Notes: generated by a model not told the origin, from the sequence alone. 64,000 nt of DNA from Diospyros lotus (GCF_014633365.1 NC_068341.1:3410001-3474000); one strand, 5' to 3'. Shown: positions 16,947-29,307, numbered from the stretch's first letter. Translations and numbers: made by a program.

Positions 16947-17956
16947 GTGAAGCTACAGAAATGAGACCACCAAGGGTAGGGTTGTCGCTCTGGTGCTAAC
17001 AGGCTTGGTTGCTTCCTCTGCGACCAAGATTAGTAAATCTCATTATCTGTTAGATCTGATTACACTCACTTGCAAGAACCATATAATTAATAAGTGCGTG
17101 TTGTGTCGTGCACTAGTACAATCAATTAAATTCTGATCTCCTCCTATTTGAATCCATTAATAATCGAATTCCTTTGGCGATTTTTTCTTTTAATTACTGT
17201 TTTTACATCTTATGGTTGAGTCACAATCACAACACACTCGTATTTGAACAAATTAGTTCTCTTTTGTTTTAACTAATCTCACGCGGTTACATTTTTTAAT
17301 TTTTGATTTTTTTCCCCTTTTGAGTTCATCAAACAGAACTTTAAAGAAGGCTATTGTTAGAGAAATAATCCATAAGCTAAACAACAAAAGATGCATATTT
17401 GAAGAGATTTTACATTTTAATTACTAGTATTGATAAGAAGTTTCATTGATCAAAATGATTTTTCTTGTCATTTATTGAAATAATATCATCTTTTTACAAC
17501 CCCAGCTCTTTTCAAGAAACTTACCGTTATGTGAAGGTAGTATTCGAAGCGTTATCGTTATTTTTCTGCCAATAATCCAAATTCAGGCTACAATACCCCC
17601 AGCCAAGCCAAATCCTTGACTCTTTATTAGTTGTTTTCCTTTACAGGCCTTCGCAGTTCAAAGCATACAAATCCTAATTCCTCCAGATCCTATGCGGGTA
17701 GAGTGGGTACCCTGTGTCAATGCGAATTTCCCAATACAAGAGAGTTATTTTTCATACTGTCTCGGACCGAGCTTCTTATTTTTTATTCAGGTGGTAACAC
17801 AGAGTCAACTATACACAAAACAAGGCCTCTGCAGTATCTCAGATATATATATATATAAACATAAAAGAATGATAAGAATGCATTATCTAACATTTATATA
17901 TATACACAGATGACATATATCCAGAGAAAAACATGATCATTCGGTTGGGCAATGAT
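16947..17956. other. Convergent intergenic region, AKR2-A to dymeclin A
   Basis: 3' flanks of two convergent genes. It aligns with 45,618-47,565 of unit B, which additionally has the insertion at 45,868-46,752 and a smaller insertion of about 60 bp near 46,810. No gene seen. Confidence 0.5.
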
Positions 17957-19744
17957 CTATAACACCTCTGCTAGGTCACCATTTTGATGGTTGTCTGCTT
18001 CAATCCCTGGATAACTTTCCTGTCAACAAAATACGTTAGGACTGTAAGCACACAAGGGCTATGAGTGTCCCGAGTTGTACATATCAACACAAAAGAAGAA
18101 AATCATAACAAGGTTGAGCTTTTCTGGCTCACAGCAGGCATCAATAACCAGTGATGAACCCAAGATAACGTCCGTTTGTTGACAATCAAGCGAAGGACTT
18201 TTGTGACAAATCCAACAGCAAGTTGCATTGATCATCAATGAAACCGAATTCAACATTTAGAAGAACTGTTGAGACAATTCAATAGTGCCTTTTGTGTTTG
18301 GGGGTTGGGTTCAGGTTACTTTCTCAGAGTTTTCTTTATGTGATATACAGCATCATTTACGATAAATAGAATAAAGCATGTACACTCGGAAAATGTTAAG
18401 GTTAATAAGCAATTATAAATTATCAGAGCATCTCTGACGCCAATAGGAAAAGGCAAAAACATCCTTGGATTCACAATTGATATCTCTAAAACAATGAGGA
18501 AACAACACTTTACCTCTAAAGGCACATCAACTGGGAATAAGTTTATGCTACTGGGATTGAAGTTTAATGCACTGCAGGAAAAGGACGTCACAAAAAAGAG
18601 AAATCAGTAATATTTCCTCCATATTTGCAAATAAAAACAGAAATATTTAATAAATAAGAAGATTCAAAATGGCTCAATGCATTAAACACTCAATCATCCT
18701 TAACTTAAACCTCCTATATATAAAATTTAACCAACTAAGAACTATAAACTTCCCTATCCGTCATGCTAGAAATTATAAAAAAGGAAACAGGAAAGTATTT
18801 CATCCATTGCTCTATTTTCATCTTTTAAAAGGGAAAAAAATGTTTTAGAAGTAGGAAAACAGGAAATAACTTTAAAATGGAGAAGCACTCGGTCTATCAT
18901 GCTAGGACATACACAGGACAGAAGCATACAGATCCAACCAGGTAAATGAATCAAATGCAGGAAAGTACCTGCGAGCCATAACAAGCTGCCACACATAAGG
19001 AATGAAGAACTCCTCAGGATGACTCTCTTGCTCATACGTAAAGCGTAATTGAGTAAACATCTGCCAAATAGGTAATGAGAGAGAAACACAAACATCAAAG
19101 AGGAATTCCCTTACTAGATCTGCAAAACACAAACATTGTCTATCATACCTTCATGCCTTCCCCACGCCAAGATCTACAATTTATGATTATGACTTGGAGG
19201 ACACTCTCTCCACTGACCATTCACCAGCCATTCTTTGGGCATCCATGCGGCTATTGAAAAAATCTAAGACCTAAAGAAGCAGCCAGAACAGGACAGAAAG
19301 AAGAGAAAACTTGAATTTCCCTCAAGGTTCTGCAGGAAGAAAAGAAGAGAGAACCAAGGAAAAAGAGACCTCAAAGTTCACTATTAAAAAAAATGGCACA
19401 TACAGTAAAAATATTCTCAAGCAGCTCATTAAAGCGTGGATGACTCTTCAAAGGTTCGAAGACCTCCTGCCTGTGCATAATTGCATATACAACCTGCTCC
19501 AGAGTATTGCAAAAAAATAAAATAATAATAAGCAGTGTATGAAGAAGGCATAACAACCACATGCATGTTGGTGCATTGATGACAAATGATAGCTCCACTT
19601 TTATCTTGCGTGAATCAGTAGAGACTCAATGACTCATGAAAAAAAATAATATAACAGAACATATGACGATCATACCTCAGGATTACGTGGCAGAGCACAA
19701 GTCAGAATTGCATTTAATATTTCCAGAACGATTCTTAGAAAGTC

Positions 19745-20427
19745 TGTTGTACTTTGATGAAGCTTCAATATCGCTGCGTTTGGCATAGGGGCTGGAGGGT
19801 CTTTTCAGCAACCCTCAGAGCCGCCCAAAACGGTAGCGTTTTGGGCCTCTGAGTGGATGGCTGAAATGGCAACCAGCTGTGCCGTTTTGCTTGACGTACT
19901 TCATTGTCGCCTTGCCTGCTGTGTGCCCGATCGTTGATGCTCTGCTGTGCCTTTATTCATCCCGATCGCCACCGTTGCATCCTTCTATATATCTTCTACA
20001 GTGGCCTCGAGATCAGCAGTGCGCACAGCCTCCGATTACCTTCCTCTTGCTTGGTTTGATCTGTTTATTCTCTGTATTTTCTTCTCTCTCTCTGTATAGT
20101 TTATGTATGTTTTCTCTCTAGGGTTTGGTCTCTGACCTTTAGTTTCTATGGTTATGGGGCCGATTTAAAAGGTGAGAATCATTTTGTACAATAAGGGTTG
20201 AGAGTTAATCTGTGTAAACCGAGGTTGTAATCGTTTTTGATCTGATAGTGGAGTGAGCTTTCTTTGCCGGAGCTCAACGTGGATGTAGTCCTCATTAACG
20301 GGTGAACCACAGTAAATCTTTGGTGTTTGTATGTTTGATTTATTCTTGATTATCTGCATGCTTACAGTATTGAATATTATGTGTCTTCCGCTTTGAGTGT
20401 TTGGTCGAGGGTTATCCTTTTGTAACA
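19745..20427. mobile_element. Solo LTR inserted in a dymeclin A exon
   Basis: A 683-bp insertion starting TGTTGTAC and ending TTGTAACA, with TG...CA termini inside a TGTT...AACA inverted repeat. It is flanked by a perfect 5-bp target duplication AAGTC (19,740-19,744 and 20,428-20,432). Unit B has the empty site with a single AAGTC (49,378-49,382). The insertion point is inside the coding exon reading [13 protein letters not shown]. No internal domain, PBS or PPT is present, so this is an LTR left after LTR-LTR recombination. Its strand cannot be fixed with confidence. Confidence 0.9.
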
Positions 20428-20492
20428 AAGTCGGTATAAATATGCAATTCTGTTGACTGCAACAAGCATATTTCAATTTAGAAAAAGCATAC

Positions 20493-21183
20493 TGTTAGGA
20501 AAATAATCTCGCACAAAGCCAAAACACTTTCTGTTAGTAGCGAACAAATCAAATCACAAGTGATAAACACAAGAACAGAAAGTTAAACTTCCCTTTTAAA
20601 ATACCAATGAAAGGTTACAGCTTATTCAAGGCTCAGATCTGTATATCATCACCTACAGCGAACCAACGAGAAGCTCTCCCAAACCGAAGTCCAATCGGCC
20701 CAGCTCGGTACCAGCACACAGCAAGAAGATCACACAGAAATGGTTCACACAGAGACCCAACGAGTTCAACTAGGTTTCTCTTCTTTTTCACACACTCGTC
20801 CCATCGAACCCACATAGGTTTTATAGCCATCAAGAGATAAACCGAAACCAGTAAAAAATCCGTCAAAGGAGGAACCAGGTTTTCGGAGAAGATAGAAATG
20901 GCGAGATAGGAGGAGAGGATAAGCTAGGGTTTTGGACGGAGTCGCAAACGGCCAGAGAGAAGGTAGGTCACAAAACGAGAAACAACTATTATATACCTGG
21001 GAGAGGGCTGGCCGAGCTGGGCTTCAATTTGGGCCTGAGCTGCTGGGCCAAAATTGGCCCTACCTCCTCAAAGGCCCTTTGGGCTTGCTTCTCTATTTGG
21101 TGACCTGTACATTGGATTGAATCCACACAAAAGTGGCCCACATGATCATCATAGCCTTGGGATGTTTGGTATCACAAACAACA
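20493..21183 (-). repeat. 3' LTR of the Copia element
   Basis: 691 bp; in element orientation it starts TGTTGTTTGTGATACC and ends CCTAACA. It has the same sequence as 25,980-26,670. Confidence 0.95.
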
Positions 21184-21195
21184 AATCTCCACCTT
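21184..21195 (-). promoter_or_regulatory. Polypurine tract of the Copia element
   Basis: On the minus strand, AAGGTGGAGATT directly abuts the 3' LTR, as expected for the plus-strand primer of a plant Copia element. Confidence 0.85.
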
Positions 21196-21360
21196 GATAC
21201 CAAACATCCAGCAAATCGGAACCCACCGAGAATGCACAAAAAACACGCATAATGCACTAAACAAAAAACAAATGAATAGCACACAGCAATATAACAGCAC
21301 TCAGCATGAAAATAGCACACAGCAACAGCACATAGATTATCAGCACTCACACAGAACTGA

Positions 21361-24300
21361 TTATGTTATTTTACCAATATTTAAGAGTGATAAACAGCTC
21401 CTGAATTTTGCTAATGTGAGAACCTTAGTACCCATATCTGAGGGGTTATAATCAGTCATAATTTTCTCCAAATTAATAGTATTTTGAGACACTATGTCAC
21501 GTATAAAATGGAGTCTGATATCTATGTGTTTAGTGCGTTCATGAAACATGGGATTTTTGCACAAATGAATAGCTGACTGGCTATCTGAATAAACTACTAC
21601 ATTACTCTTTAAAACACCCAGTTCTGTGAGTAAACCTTTAAGCCATAAGGATTCTTTAATTGCTTCAGTTGCAGCTATATATTCTGATTCAGTGGTGGAT
21701 AGTGCAACAATATGCTGAATTTGGGATTTCCAACTAACACAGGATTTACTTAATGTAAACACATAAGAGGAAGTTGATTTCCTATTATCTCTATCACCAG
21801 CATAATCAGAATCTGTGAATCCTTCTAATTTAACTTCTTCATTTGTGCTTTTATACACTAAACCTATATCACAAGATCCCTTCAGATATCTTAATAACCA
21901 CTTTAATGCTTCCCAATGCTTAGGACCTGGGTTTGACATAAACCTGCTAAGTGTGCTAACTACATGAGCTAGGTCAGGTCTAGTACACACCATTAAGTAC
22001 ATAATTGACCCTATGACATTAGAGTATGGCACTTTACTCATATACTCTTTTTCTTCTTCATTAGCAGGTGATTGATCTCTTGATAAAATAAAGTGGCTTG
22101 CTAAGGGTAAGGAGACTGGTTTACACTCATGCATGCCAAATTTCTTTAAAATTTTTTGGATATAAAATGATTGATGCAAAAACAAAATGGAAATAGACCT
22201 GTTTCTTTTGATTTCCATGCCTAAAATTTTCTTAGCATGTCCTAGGTCTTTCATTTCAAATTCTTTGTTTAAAGTTGTTTTGATCTCATCAATCATTTTT
22301 ATATCTGGACCTATTAAAAGCATATCATCAACATATAGCAGCAAGAACACACAGTAATTGTCATGATGCTGAAGATAAAGACAGTAATCAAAAGCACTTC
22401 TTTTAAAACCAATGGAATGTACAAAATTATCAAAACGTTTGTACCATTGCCTAGGAGACTGTTTCAACCCATATAAAGATTTTTTCAGGTAACACACATA
22501 ATTAGGATTATTTTTATCTTCAAACCCCTTAGGTTGAGTCATATATATGTTTTCTTCTAGATCACCATGCAAAAAAGCTGTTTTGACATCCAATTGTTCT
22601 AGTTCCCAATTAAAGTAAGCAACCAATGCTAACATAACCCTTATTGTGGTATACTTAACAACTGGAGAAAAAATTTCATGGTAATCTACTCCTTCTTTCT
22701 GTGTGAAACCCTTGGCTACTAACCTAGCCTTAAACTTAACTGGTTCAGCCCCACTTGCCCCTTCTTTTACTTTGAAAACCCATTTGCAACCCACTAAGGA
22801 TTTGTCTTTAGGCCTAGGGACTAATTCCCACGTTTGATTTTTATGAAGTGAACTCATTTCTTCTTTCATTGCACCAATCCATTCTTTAGCATTTTCATTT
22901 TTAATAGCTTCTTCATAAGTATTTGGCTCTTTATCTACTAGATCTTGGTAGCTAGCATACCCAATGCTAAAATCAGTTTCCAATCTTTTAGGGAGTCTTT
23001 GTGGCCTTCTTTCCCTATCTCTTGCTAATTGATAGTCATTTAGGGAATCTGGACTTTCTGTTTCTTCTTCTAGGTTAGTCTCATTTTCATTAACCTGATT
23101 TTGTGCATTATTCTCCACCTCATTTGGGGTATTATGGATAAAAGTACTAACTTTCTCCACCTTACTTCTAGTGTTTTCTAACTTGTCTTCATTCTCTAAG
23201 TTTGAGTCTTCCTTAAGGCATGGCATTTCCGATTCATTAAAAGTGACATCCCTGCTGATTATGATCTTTACACCCTTTTGACTTCTATCCCATAACCTAT
23301 ATCCCTTTACTCCTTCGGGATACCCTAGAAAGACACACTTTCTAGCTCTAGGTTCTAATTTGCCCTCATTTTGATGTATAAAGGCAGCACAACCAAAGGT
23401 TTTTAAAACAGAATAATCTGCACATTTTCCATACCATTTCTCATAGGGTGTATCACCACTTAAAGCCACTGAAGGTGTCAAATTAGTTAAATAACAAGCA
23501 GTCACTATAGCTTCTCCCCAAAATGATTTTGGCATACCTGACCCTAGCATCATGCACCTAACTTTATCTAACAAAGTCCTATTCATTCTTTCGGCCACTC
23601 CATTTTGTTGTGGAGTGTAGGGTACAGTCCTATGTCTGGTTATGCCACTTTCAGCACATAAGTTTTCAAAATCAGAATTACAGAATTCTAGGCCATTATC
23701 GGTTCTTAGATATTTCAGTTTTCTCCCTGTTTGATTTTCAAATTGTATTTTCCATCTTTTAAATTTTGAAAATGTATCTGACTTTTCCTTTAAAAGATAC
23801 ACCCATACACGCCTAGAGAAGTCATCAATTATAGATAGGAAATATCTATTTCCTCCAAAAGTAGGATTAGACCCTGGTCCCCACAAATCTGCATGAACAT
23901 ACTCTAGGATTCTAGACGTTTTATGATTGCTAGAGGAGAAGGAGAGTCTATGGTGTTTACCTAGGACACAAAAGTCACAGAATGGCAGGTCTGACACTTG
24001 ATCCTTACCAAAAACACCCTTATCACTCAGATATTTGAGACCCTTTAAGCTAATGTGTGCTAACCTATTGTGCCATTTTTGTGTGTGATCCGTGTTAAGA
24101 GAGGCAACAGTGGGAGTTATATTACTTAACACTTGTACATTAGTTAAATAAATTCCATTTTTCCTTACAGCTTTAAAAGCCCTAAGTGCACCCTTAAACA
24201 TTTGGATCATCCCATTTTTAATCTCACCTGTGAACCCCAATTTTTCTAGTTCCCCAACAGAGATTAAATTTCTACTCATTTGAGGGATATATCTAACTCC

Positions 24301-25389
24301 AGTTAATACTAGCACATAGCCATTTTCAAATTTAACAGTTATATCTCCTACACCAGCTACTTTGTATGCCACATTATCACAAGTAACAACATGCCCATTA
24401 TCAGAATCATGTAAATGTGCAAACCAGTGTTTTCGAGATGTAACATGAAATGAAGCACCAGAGTCTACAATCCATTCATGCAAATAGGTGTTCATAGACA
24501 AATTAATTTCAGATGAATCAGAGTTTACTAACATATAAACCTCACCTGACTCACCTTCAGAAGACACTACATTTGCCTCATTATTTTCCTTCTCCTTTTG
24601 TTTATTCTTTTCTATATAACAATCTTTTATATAGTGCCCAGGCTTTCCACAGCCATAACATTTTCTCCCTTTTATTTTTCCTTGGGACTTAGACCTACTT
24701 CTACCCTTTTGCTTGCCATTCTTCTCATTCTTCTCAGAATTCCTAAACTGTGATCTACCCCTACCTCTTACCATATGAACTTCACCATTTCTTTTCTCAT
24801 TTTTTAGTTCCATTTCTCTACTTCTAAGAGAATCAATAACAATTTCAGGTGACAATGTATCTCTACCATATTTTATTGCACTTTTAACTTCTCTATAGGT
24901 TTCAGGTATGGAATTCAATAAAATAACAGCTTTGTACTCTTCAGACACTGTTTCACCACAATTTGTTATATCTTGAACCAATTTATTGAAACCATCTAGA
25001 TTTTCATCTAAATCCTTAGAGGGTTCAATTTTGAAACTAAAAAATCGTTCAAGTAAGTAGAGTTTGTTAGGAGTAGACTTCACAAGGTATAGAGACTCAA
25101 GCTTTTCCCACAATTCTTTAGTTGTGTTTAATCTCCCTACCTTTCTCAAAACAGAATCCGAGAGATGTAAAATTATGGAAGTGTATGCTAATTCATCCAT
25201 TTCCTTTTGTTCTTCAGTTATATCAGAAATTTCAGTTTCGGTTCCTTCTTTAGATGTACTAGGTTTAGCAAAACCGATTATAGCTTTTGAAACCTTCTGT
25301 TGTACTAAAATTCCTCTCATTTTTTGTTGCCATATTGAAAAATCACCTTTACCATTAAAAACACCTAGTTCAAAATGTTGTGTTGCCAT
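21361..25389 (-). CDS. Copia gag-pol polyprotein (1342 aa, open)
   Basis: Single frame without stops. Start chosen at MATQHFELGVFNGKGDFS (25,389), the usual gag N-terminus; a further Met 25 codons upstream has no family support. Domains in order: gag with UBN2-type fold (about 10-190); basic linker and CCHC zinc knuckle C244-C257 (CYGCGKPGHYIKDC); aspartic protease with DSG at 309-311; integrase with zinc-binding His/Cys (KWHNRLAH, CDFC) and catalytic D501, D564, E600 with exact D-35-E spacing; reverse transcriptase about 850-1090 with YVDD at 1019-1022; RNase H with TDSDYAGD, STTESEYIA and the final TKHIDIRLHF block. All catalytic residues are present. In Copia elements the polyprotein is cleaved by its own protease in virus-like particles. 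Confidence 0.96.
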   Translation of the reverse strand: MATQHFELGVFNGKGDFSIWQQKMRGILVQQKVSKAIIGFAKPSTSKEGTETEISDITEEQKEMDELAYTSIILHLSDSVLRKVGRLNTTKELWEKLESLYLVKSTPNKLYLLERFFSFKIEPSKDLDENLDGFNKLVQDITNCGETVSEEYKAVILLNSIPETYREVKSAIKYGRDTLSPEIVIDSLRSREMELKNEKRNGEVHMVRGRGRSQFRNSEKNEKNGKQKGRSRSKSQGKIKGRKCYGCGKPGHYIKDCYIEKNKQKEKENNEANVVSSEGESGEVYMLVNSDSSEINLSMNTYLHEWIVDSGASFHVTSRKHWFAHLHDSDNGHVVTCDNVAYKVAGVGDITVKFENGYVLVLTGVRYIPQMSRNLISVGELEKLGFTGEIKNGMIQMFKGALRAFKAVRKNGIYLTNVQVLSNITPTVASLNTDHTQKWHNRLAHISLKGLKYLSDKGVFGKDQVSDLPFCDFCVLGKHHRLSFSSSNHKTSRILEYVHADLWGPGSNPTFGGNRYFLSIIDDFSRRVWVYLLKEKSDTFSKFKRWKIQFENQTGRKLKYLRTDNGLEFCNSDFENLCAESGITRHRTVPYTPQQNGVAERMNRTLLDKVRCMMLGSGMPKSFWGEAIVTACYLTNLTPSVALSGDTPYEKWYGKCADYSVLKTFGCAAFIHQNEGKLEPRARKCVFLGYPEGVKGYRLWDRSQKGVKIIISRDVTFNESEMPCLKEDSNLENEDKLENTRSKVEKVSTFIHNTPNEVENNAQNQVNENETNLEEETESPDSLNDYQLARDRERRPQRLPKRLETDFSIGYASYQDLVDKEPNTYEEAIKNENAKEWIGAMKEEMSSLHKNQTWELVPRPKDKSLVGCKWVFKVKEGASGAEPVKFKARLVAKGFTQKEGVDYHEIFSPVVKYTTIRVMLALVAYFNWELEQLDVKTAFLHGDLEENIYMTQPKGFEDKNNPNYVCYLKKSLYGLKQSPRQWYKRFDNFVHSIGFKRSAFDYCLYLQHHDNYCVFLLLYVDDMLLIGPDIKMIDEIKTTLNKEFEMKDLGHAKKILGMEIKRNRSISILFLHQSFYIQKILKKFGMHECKPVSLPLASHFILSRDQSPANEEEKEYMSKVPYSNVIGSIMYLMVCTRPDLAHVVSTLSRFMSNPGPKHWEALKWLLRYLKGSCDIGLVYKSTNEEVKLEGFTDSDYAGDRDNRKSTSSYVFTLSKSCVSWKSQIQHIVALSTTESEYIAATEAIKESLWLKGLLTELGVLKSNVVVYSDSQSAIHLCKNPMFHERTKHIDIRLHFIRDIVSQNTINLEKIMTDYNPSDMGTKVLTLAKFRSCLSLLNIGKIT

Positions 25390-25963
25390 TAGATGCACAA
25401 AGCAAAATGCAACAGATAGACTTTTCAGAAAGCAATTAGCAACTAAACAGTCAGGAAATAACAATTACACAATTCCAAAATCAGCAAGTTCACAAAGAAA
25501 TCAGTAAAGTAGATAATCCTAATATATCTATCAGCACGTAATGGTTACCACCACAGGGTAACCCCCAATCCTAATGACCACCCCCACACGATGGCCTGCT
25601 ACTTGCTGAAATAAAATTAGGGTTAGAAGAGTCTTACCAAACTGACCGGATTAACAGTCAGTAAATTAAGAGAGACAAACCACTGAGGTTGGGCTGATAG
25701 TCGAAAAGCCTCGCACGGCCGTTGGTGCTGCCACGCACCGTCGCCGGAGCTGCACGCGCCGTCGGCCGCCGGTTGGCCCGAGCTACACAAGCCGGTCGCC
25801 GAGACTCACCTCAACGTCGAGAAGCCGACGAAAGGTCTCACGCGCCTTAGAACAACCGGAGTGGAGAGATCGAGTAGGATTTTCGAATCAGGTTAGGGTT
25901 TCGTGAACCTTCCCCAGACTCGAACGCAACTAAGAGATCGATGATCTCTTAGTCTCCAAACTC

Positions 25964-25976
25964 GGCTCTGATACCA
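25964..25976 (-). promoter_or_regulatory. Primer-binding site of the Copia element (initiator Met tRNA)
   Basis: Minus-strand TGGTATCAGAGCC begins 3 nt after the 5' LTR. It is complementary to the 3' end of plant initiator methionine tRNA, the usual Copia primer. Confidence 0.9.
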
Positions 25977-25979
25977 GTT

Positions 25980-26670
25980 TGTTAGGAAAATAATCTCGCA
26001 CAAAGCCAAAACACTTTCTGTTAGTAGCGAACAAATCAAATCACAAGTGATAAACACAAGAACAGAAAGTTAAACTTCCCTTTTAAAATACCAATGAAAG
26101 GTTACAGCTTATTCAAGGCTCAGATCTGTATATCATCACCTACAGCGAACCAACGAGAAGCTCTCCCAAACCGAAGTCCAATCGGCCCAGCTCGGTACCA
26201 GCACACAGCAAGAAGATCACACAGAAATGGTTCACACAGAGACCCAACGAGTTCAACTAGGTTTCTCTTCTTTTTCACACACTCGTCCCATCGAACCCAC
26301 ATAGGTTTTATAGCCATCAAGAGATAAACCGAAACCAGTAAAAAATCCGTCAAAGGAGGAACCAGGTTTTCGGAGAAGATAGAAATGGCGAGATAGGAGG
26401 AGAGGATAAGCTAGGGTTTTGGACGGAGTCGCAAACGGCCAGAGAGAAGGTAGGTCACAAAACGAGAAACAACTATTATATACCTGGGAGAGGGCTGGCC
26501 GAGCTGGGCTTCAATTTGGGCCTGAGCTGCTGGGCCAAAATTGGCCCTACCTCCTCAAAGGCCCTTTGGGCTTGCTTCTCTATTTGGTGACCTGTACATT
26601 GGATTGAATCCACACAAAAGTGGCCCACATGATCATCATAGCCTTGGGATGTTTGGTATCACAAACAACA
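25980..26670 (-). repeat. 5' LTR of the Copia element
   Basis: 691 bp, indistinguishable by eye from the 3' LTR at 20,493-21,183. It should contain the element promoter. Confidence 0.95.
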
Positions 26671-28970
26671 CATACATAAATGTAAGATAAAAGAATGTCA
26701 TCAAGATGATGACAAAGTTAACATGAATAGTATGGACTATGGTGAATACTGGGTCTTCTGGAAGGCTGTCTCCTCTTGATTCAATATTCGTTATATGCAT
26801 CTTATCATTTTTCAGCCGTGCTAATTTTGAGTACCTAAAGACAACCATATAAAGTTAAAGCCTCATCAAAGAGATAAGTATCCCATCCAAGAAAACAGAT
26901 GTGTGTGTTTAATGCAGACATTAAAAGACATACTTGCGTGAGAGCATATCAAAAAGACTAACAAGCCTCTGTGATGCATATGCACTCAAATGGTGGACAT
27001 GCGGTGCCATGTTGGCCAAAGTTGCAAGGCAGTTTGTATGGAGATAAACATCCTGCACAAATTTAATATGTCAGACACTATGGCAGAAATGCATCTATAA
27101 AACCAACTGTTTCAAATGAAGTCATCTTTACTTAGTAACCACTAGACAGGTCTTAAAATGAAGTCACTGAAAAATCATTAAAACTTTCAGAAAACATGAA
27201 AACCCTGGGGTAAACAATGAAACTGGTAAATCTCAATTATAATGAGATATTCAGAAATCATATATTAAGTGGAAACAGTCCTAGCCATACCCGTAACTTG
27301 GACAGGTTATACTTCACAGTCCTTATCAGAATTATGACCATCAAGGAACCAAGAGAAATCTGATGGAGGAGCCGTTCTTTGTACCATGGAACAGTTGGCA
27401 ATATCTGTTAGAATAGATAAAATTTCAATCACAACCTTCAAAACTGCAGTCAAGAGTTAGCCTTCAGAGGCAGCACTCACCAGTTTGTGTATGCTGGCAT
27501 TGAAAGAAGAATCCTGATTGAGTATTAGAAGGATAAAGAGCAGCATGTAGATTTGATTGGATGTCCTCTTTGAAGCATTATAAAGTGTTTCCAACATGGG
27601 CATCAACTGTTGATTTCGTTGTAGAAGTGAAAATCATATTAAGAGATGTTGCAGCTACATCACGTTATGACTAAATATGACGGCTGGCATTAAGAGTAGA
27701 AAAAAATAAATGTTTTGCTGAACTTAATATCGAGTTATGCATAATATGACTTTCACCTGATGTAACATGTAAAGACATGGCAAATTTATATGTATAAAAA
27801 TCAAAAGGAAAACTCTAGGGAATATGAAGAAAATGATCAAGATAAGAAAGGAAGCACGAAAATGTGATCTCCGTGCCTCTCAAAAAGGGAGGACGCCCAA
27901 AATTAAGAGATTTTATAAGAGTAATCTTACCACTATAATAACATAGGAGGGCTCAAGTATTACTATAACATAATTATAAAGTAATGGCGTCCCCAGTGCA
28001 GAAGGTTCTTCACTTTGCAAGGGTTAGGGGAAGGGCATTTTAATATGCAGCCTTACAATTGCTTTGCAAAAAGATTATTTCCACAACTCAAACCCTTGGA
28101 AAATTGAATGCTTGACCTTCCACAAAACACTCCCAAGTAATCTTACATATTAACTAACATATCATGTTCTCCACATCAACTAGGCTACATCCATTGGACA
28201 AGGAGAACCATGATAAGTATCTAATAACTAACTTCTCTCAAAGAACTTATCAATAAAGGGGAAAAAAAACACCACTTCACTGCAAAAGATATGATATTAC
28301 AATTCTAATCTCAGATGCTAAAGCCCAGACTCTGTTATGGCCACAATTTATTAAAATTTTCAAACTACAAGGTTCAATCACAGTATAAACCTAATTGGCA
28401 TGATTCTTAATCTGCCAATGTTACAACACAGAAATAGGTGGACCTAAATAAATTCCAAAAGCCAGTGAGGGGACATTCATACCAGTGTATCTAAATCTGT
28501 TCGCACCAAAACATACTCCAGAAAATCGGAGTTACCATGCACCAGTGAGTAAAGCAGCAAGACAGCAGCCTCATCTGCCAAGTACCTGAGAGGCAGAACC
28601 CATTAGTTACCCCAAAAAGAAAAGAACTAAATAGAAAGCTATATAAATGACAACAGTTCAATGAGAGCAGTAGCCAGCAGTGTAGCATGCTCTACTTCTT
28701 CCAGTTCTTTAGAATTATAATTCAGGTAGAATATAAAAAATCCAACTCAAATTAATTACAGTTTAGCTCACAAAAATAGTACAACAATATTCACTTGCAC
28801 ATCCTAAACAATAACTTGTACAAACTGATTTGGTTGATAAATGAATAAGTATAATCTGTATGTTGTATAAGTAATAGGATAACCTGAACTTGGAATTTAA
28901 ACATCATTTCTCATTGTCTTTCTGTCCATTTACTGGGATGCTTAACTCTAGGAATTCAAACTCCTAAAAG

Positions 28971-29307
28971 CATGTTTGTAGGGGGATTGGATTAATTAAT
29001 ACCACCCCTAAGCCTTATCCCTTGTTTGGTGCAGCCCAAGGATTAGGCCTAGCTAACCCTTGGGACAAGTTAGTCCCACCGGGTAGGGATTCATTTTTCC
29101 CACTGTTCCCCTTGGGACAAATAGTCTCAGTGGCTCCAATGATGAAAATGTCCCTTCACTAGAACCAAGAAAAGCATTGTTCCTTTTTGTAATTAATAAA
29201 TGAGGGATATTATGGTATTCTTTAAGGTAATCCCACATCTACACCTTCAAACCAAACAAGGGGTAGTTATGACCTTGACCTTGAGTAATACCTCCTATAC
29301 CAAACAT
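28971..29307. mobile_element. Probable MITE in a dymeclin A intron
   Basis: The left end CATGTTTG(T)AGGGGGATTGGATTAAT and the right end (reverse complement CATGTTTGGTATAGGAGG) are imperfect inverted repeats. A second inverted pair (CCCTTGTTTGGT / AACCAAACAAGGG) lies inside. The same element is present in dymeclin B (51,744-52,023), so it predates the duplication. Copy A retains about 55 bp that copy B lacks. No target duplication could be fixed. Confidence 0.45.

Larger units (their letters stand above)
20493..26670 (-). mobile_element. Complete Ty1/Copia (Tork/Tnt1-like) LTR retrotransposon
   Basis: A 6,178-bp element on the minus strand, inserted in a dymeclin A intron 66 bp from the solo LTR. 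LTRs lie at 20,493-21,183 (3' LTR) and 25,980-26,670 (5' LTR), 691 bp each, and I found no difference between them. The 5-bp target duplication is CATAC (20,488-20,492 and 26,671-26,675), and the empty site is intact in unit B (about 49,438). The primer-binding site and polypurine tract are in their expected places, and the polyprotein frame is open. The signals point to a very recent, possibly still competent insertion. The Tork/Tnt1 assignment is by overall protein character, not by tree. Confidence 0.96.

Noticed and set aside
19879..20121. 80-codon open frame in the solo LTR
   Set aside because: Hydrophobic, no recognisable domain, and inside an LTR with defined ends. Chance frame.
20607..21120. 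Open frames of 77, 77 and 62 codons repeated at 26,094-26,607
   Set aside because: They are duplicated only because they lie in the two LTRs of the Copia element. No protein family recognised.
25064..25507. 147-codon frame opposite the Copia gag
   Set aside because: Antisense shadow of the gag coding region with no family features.
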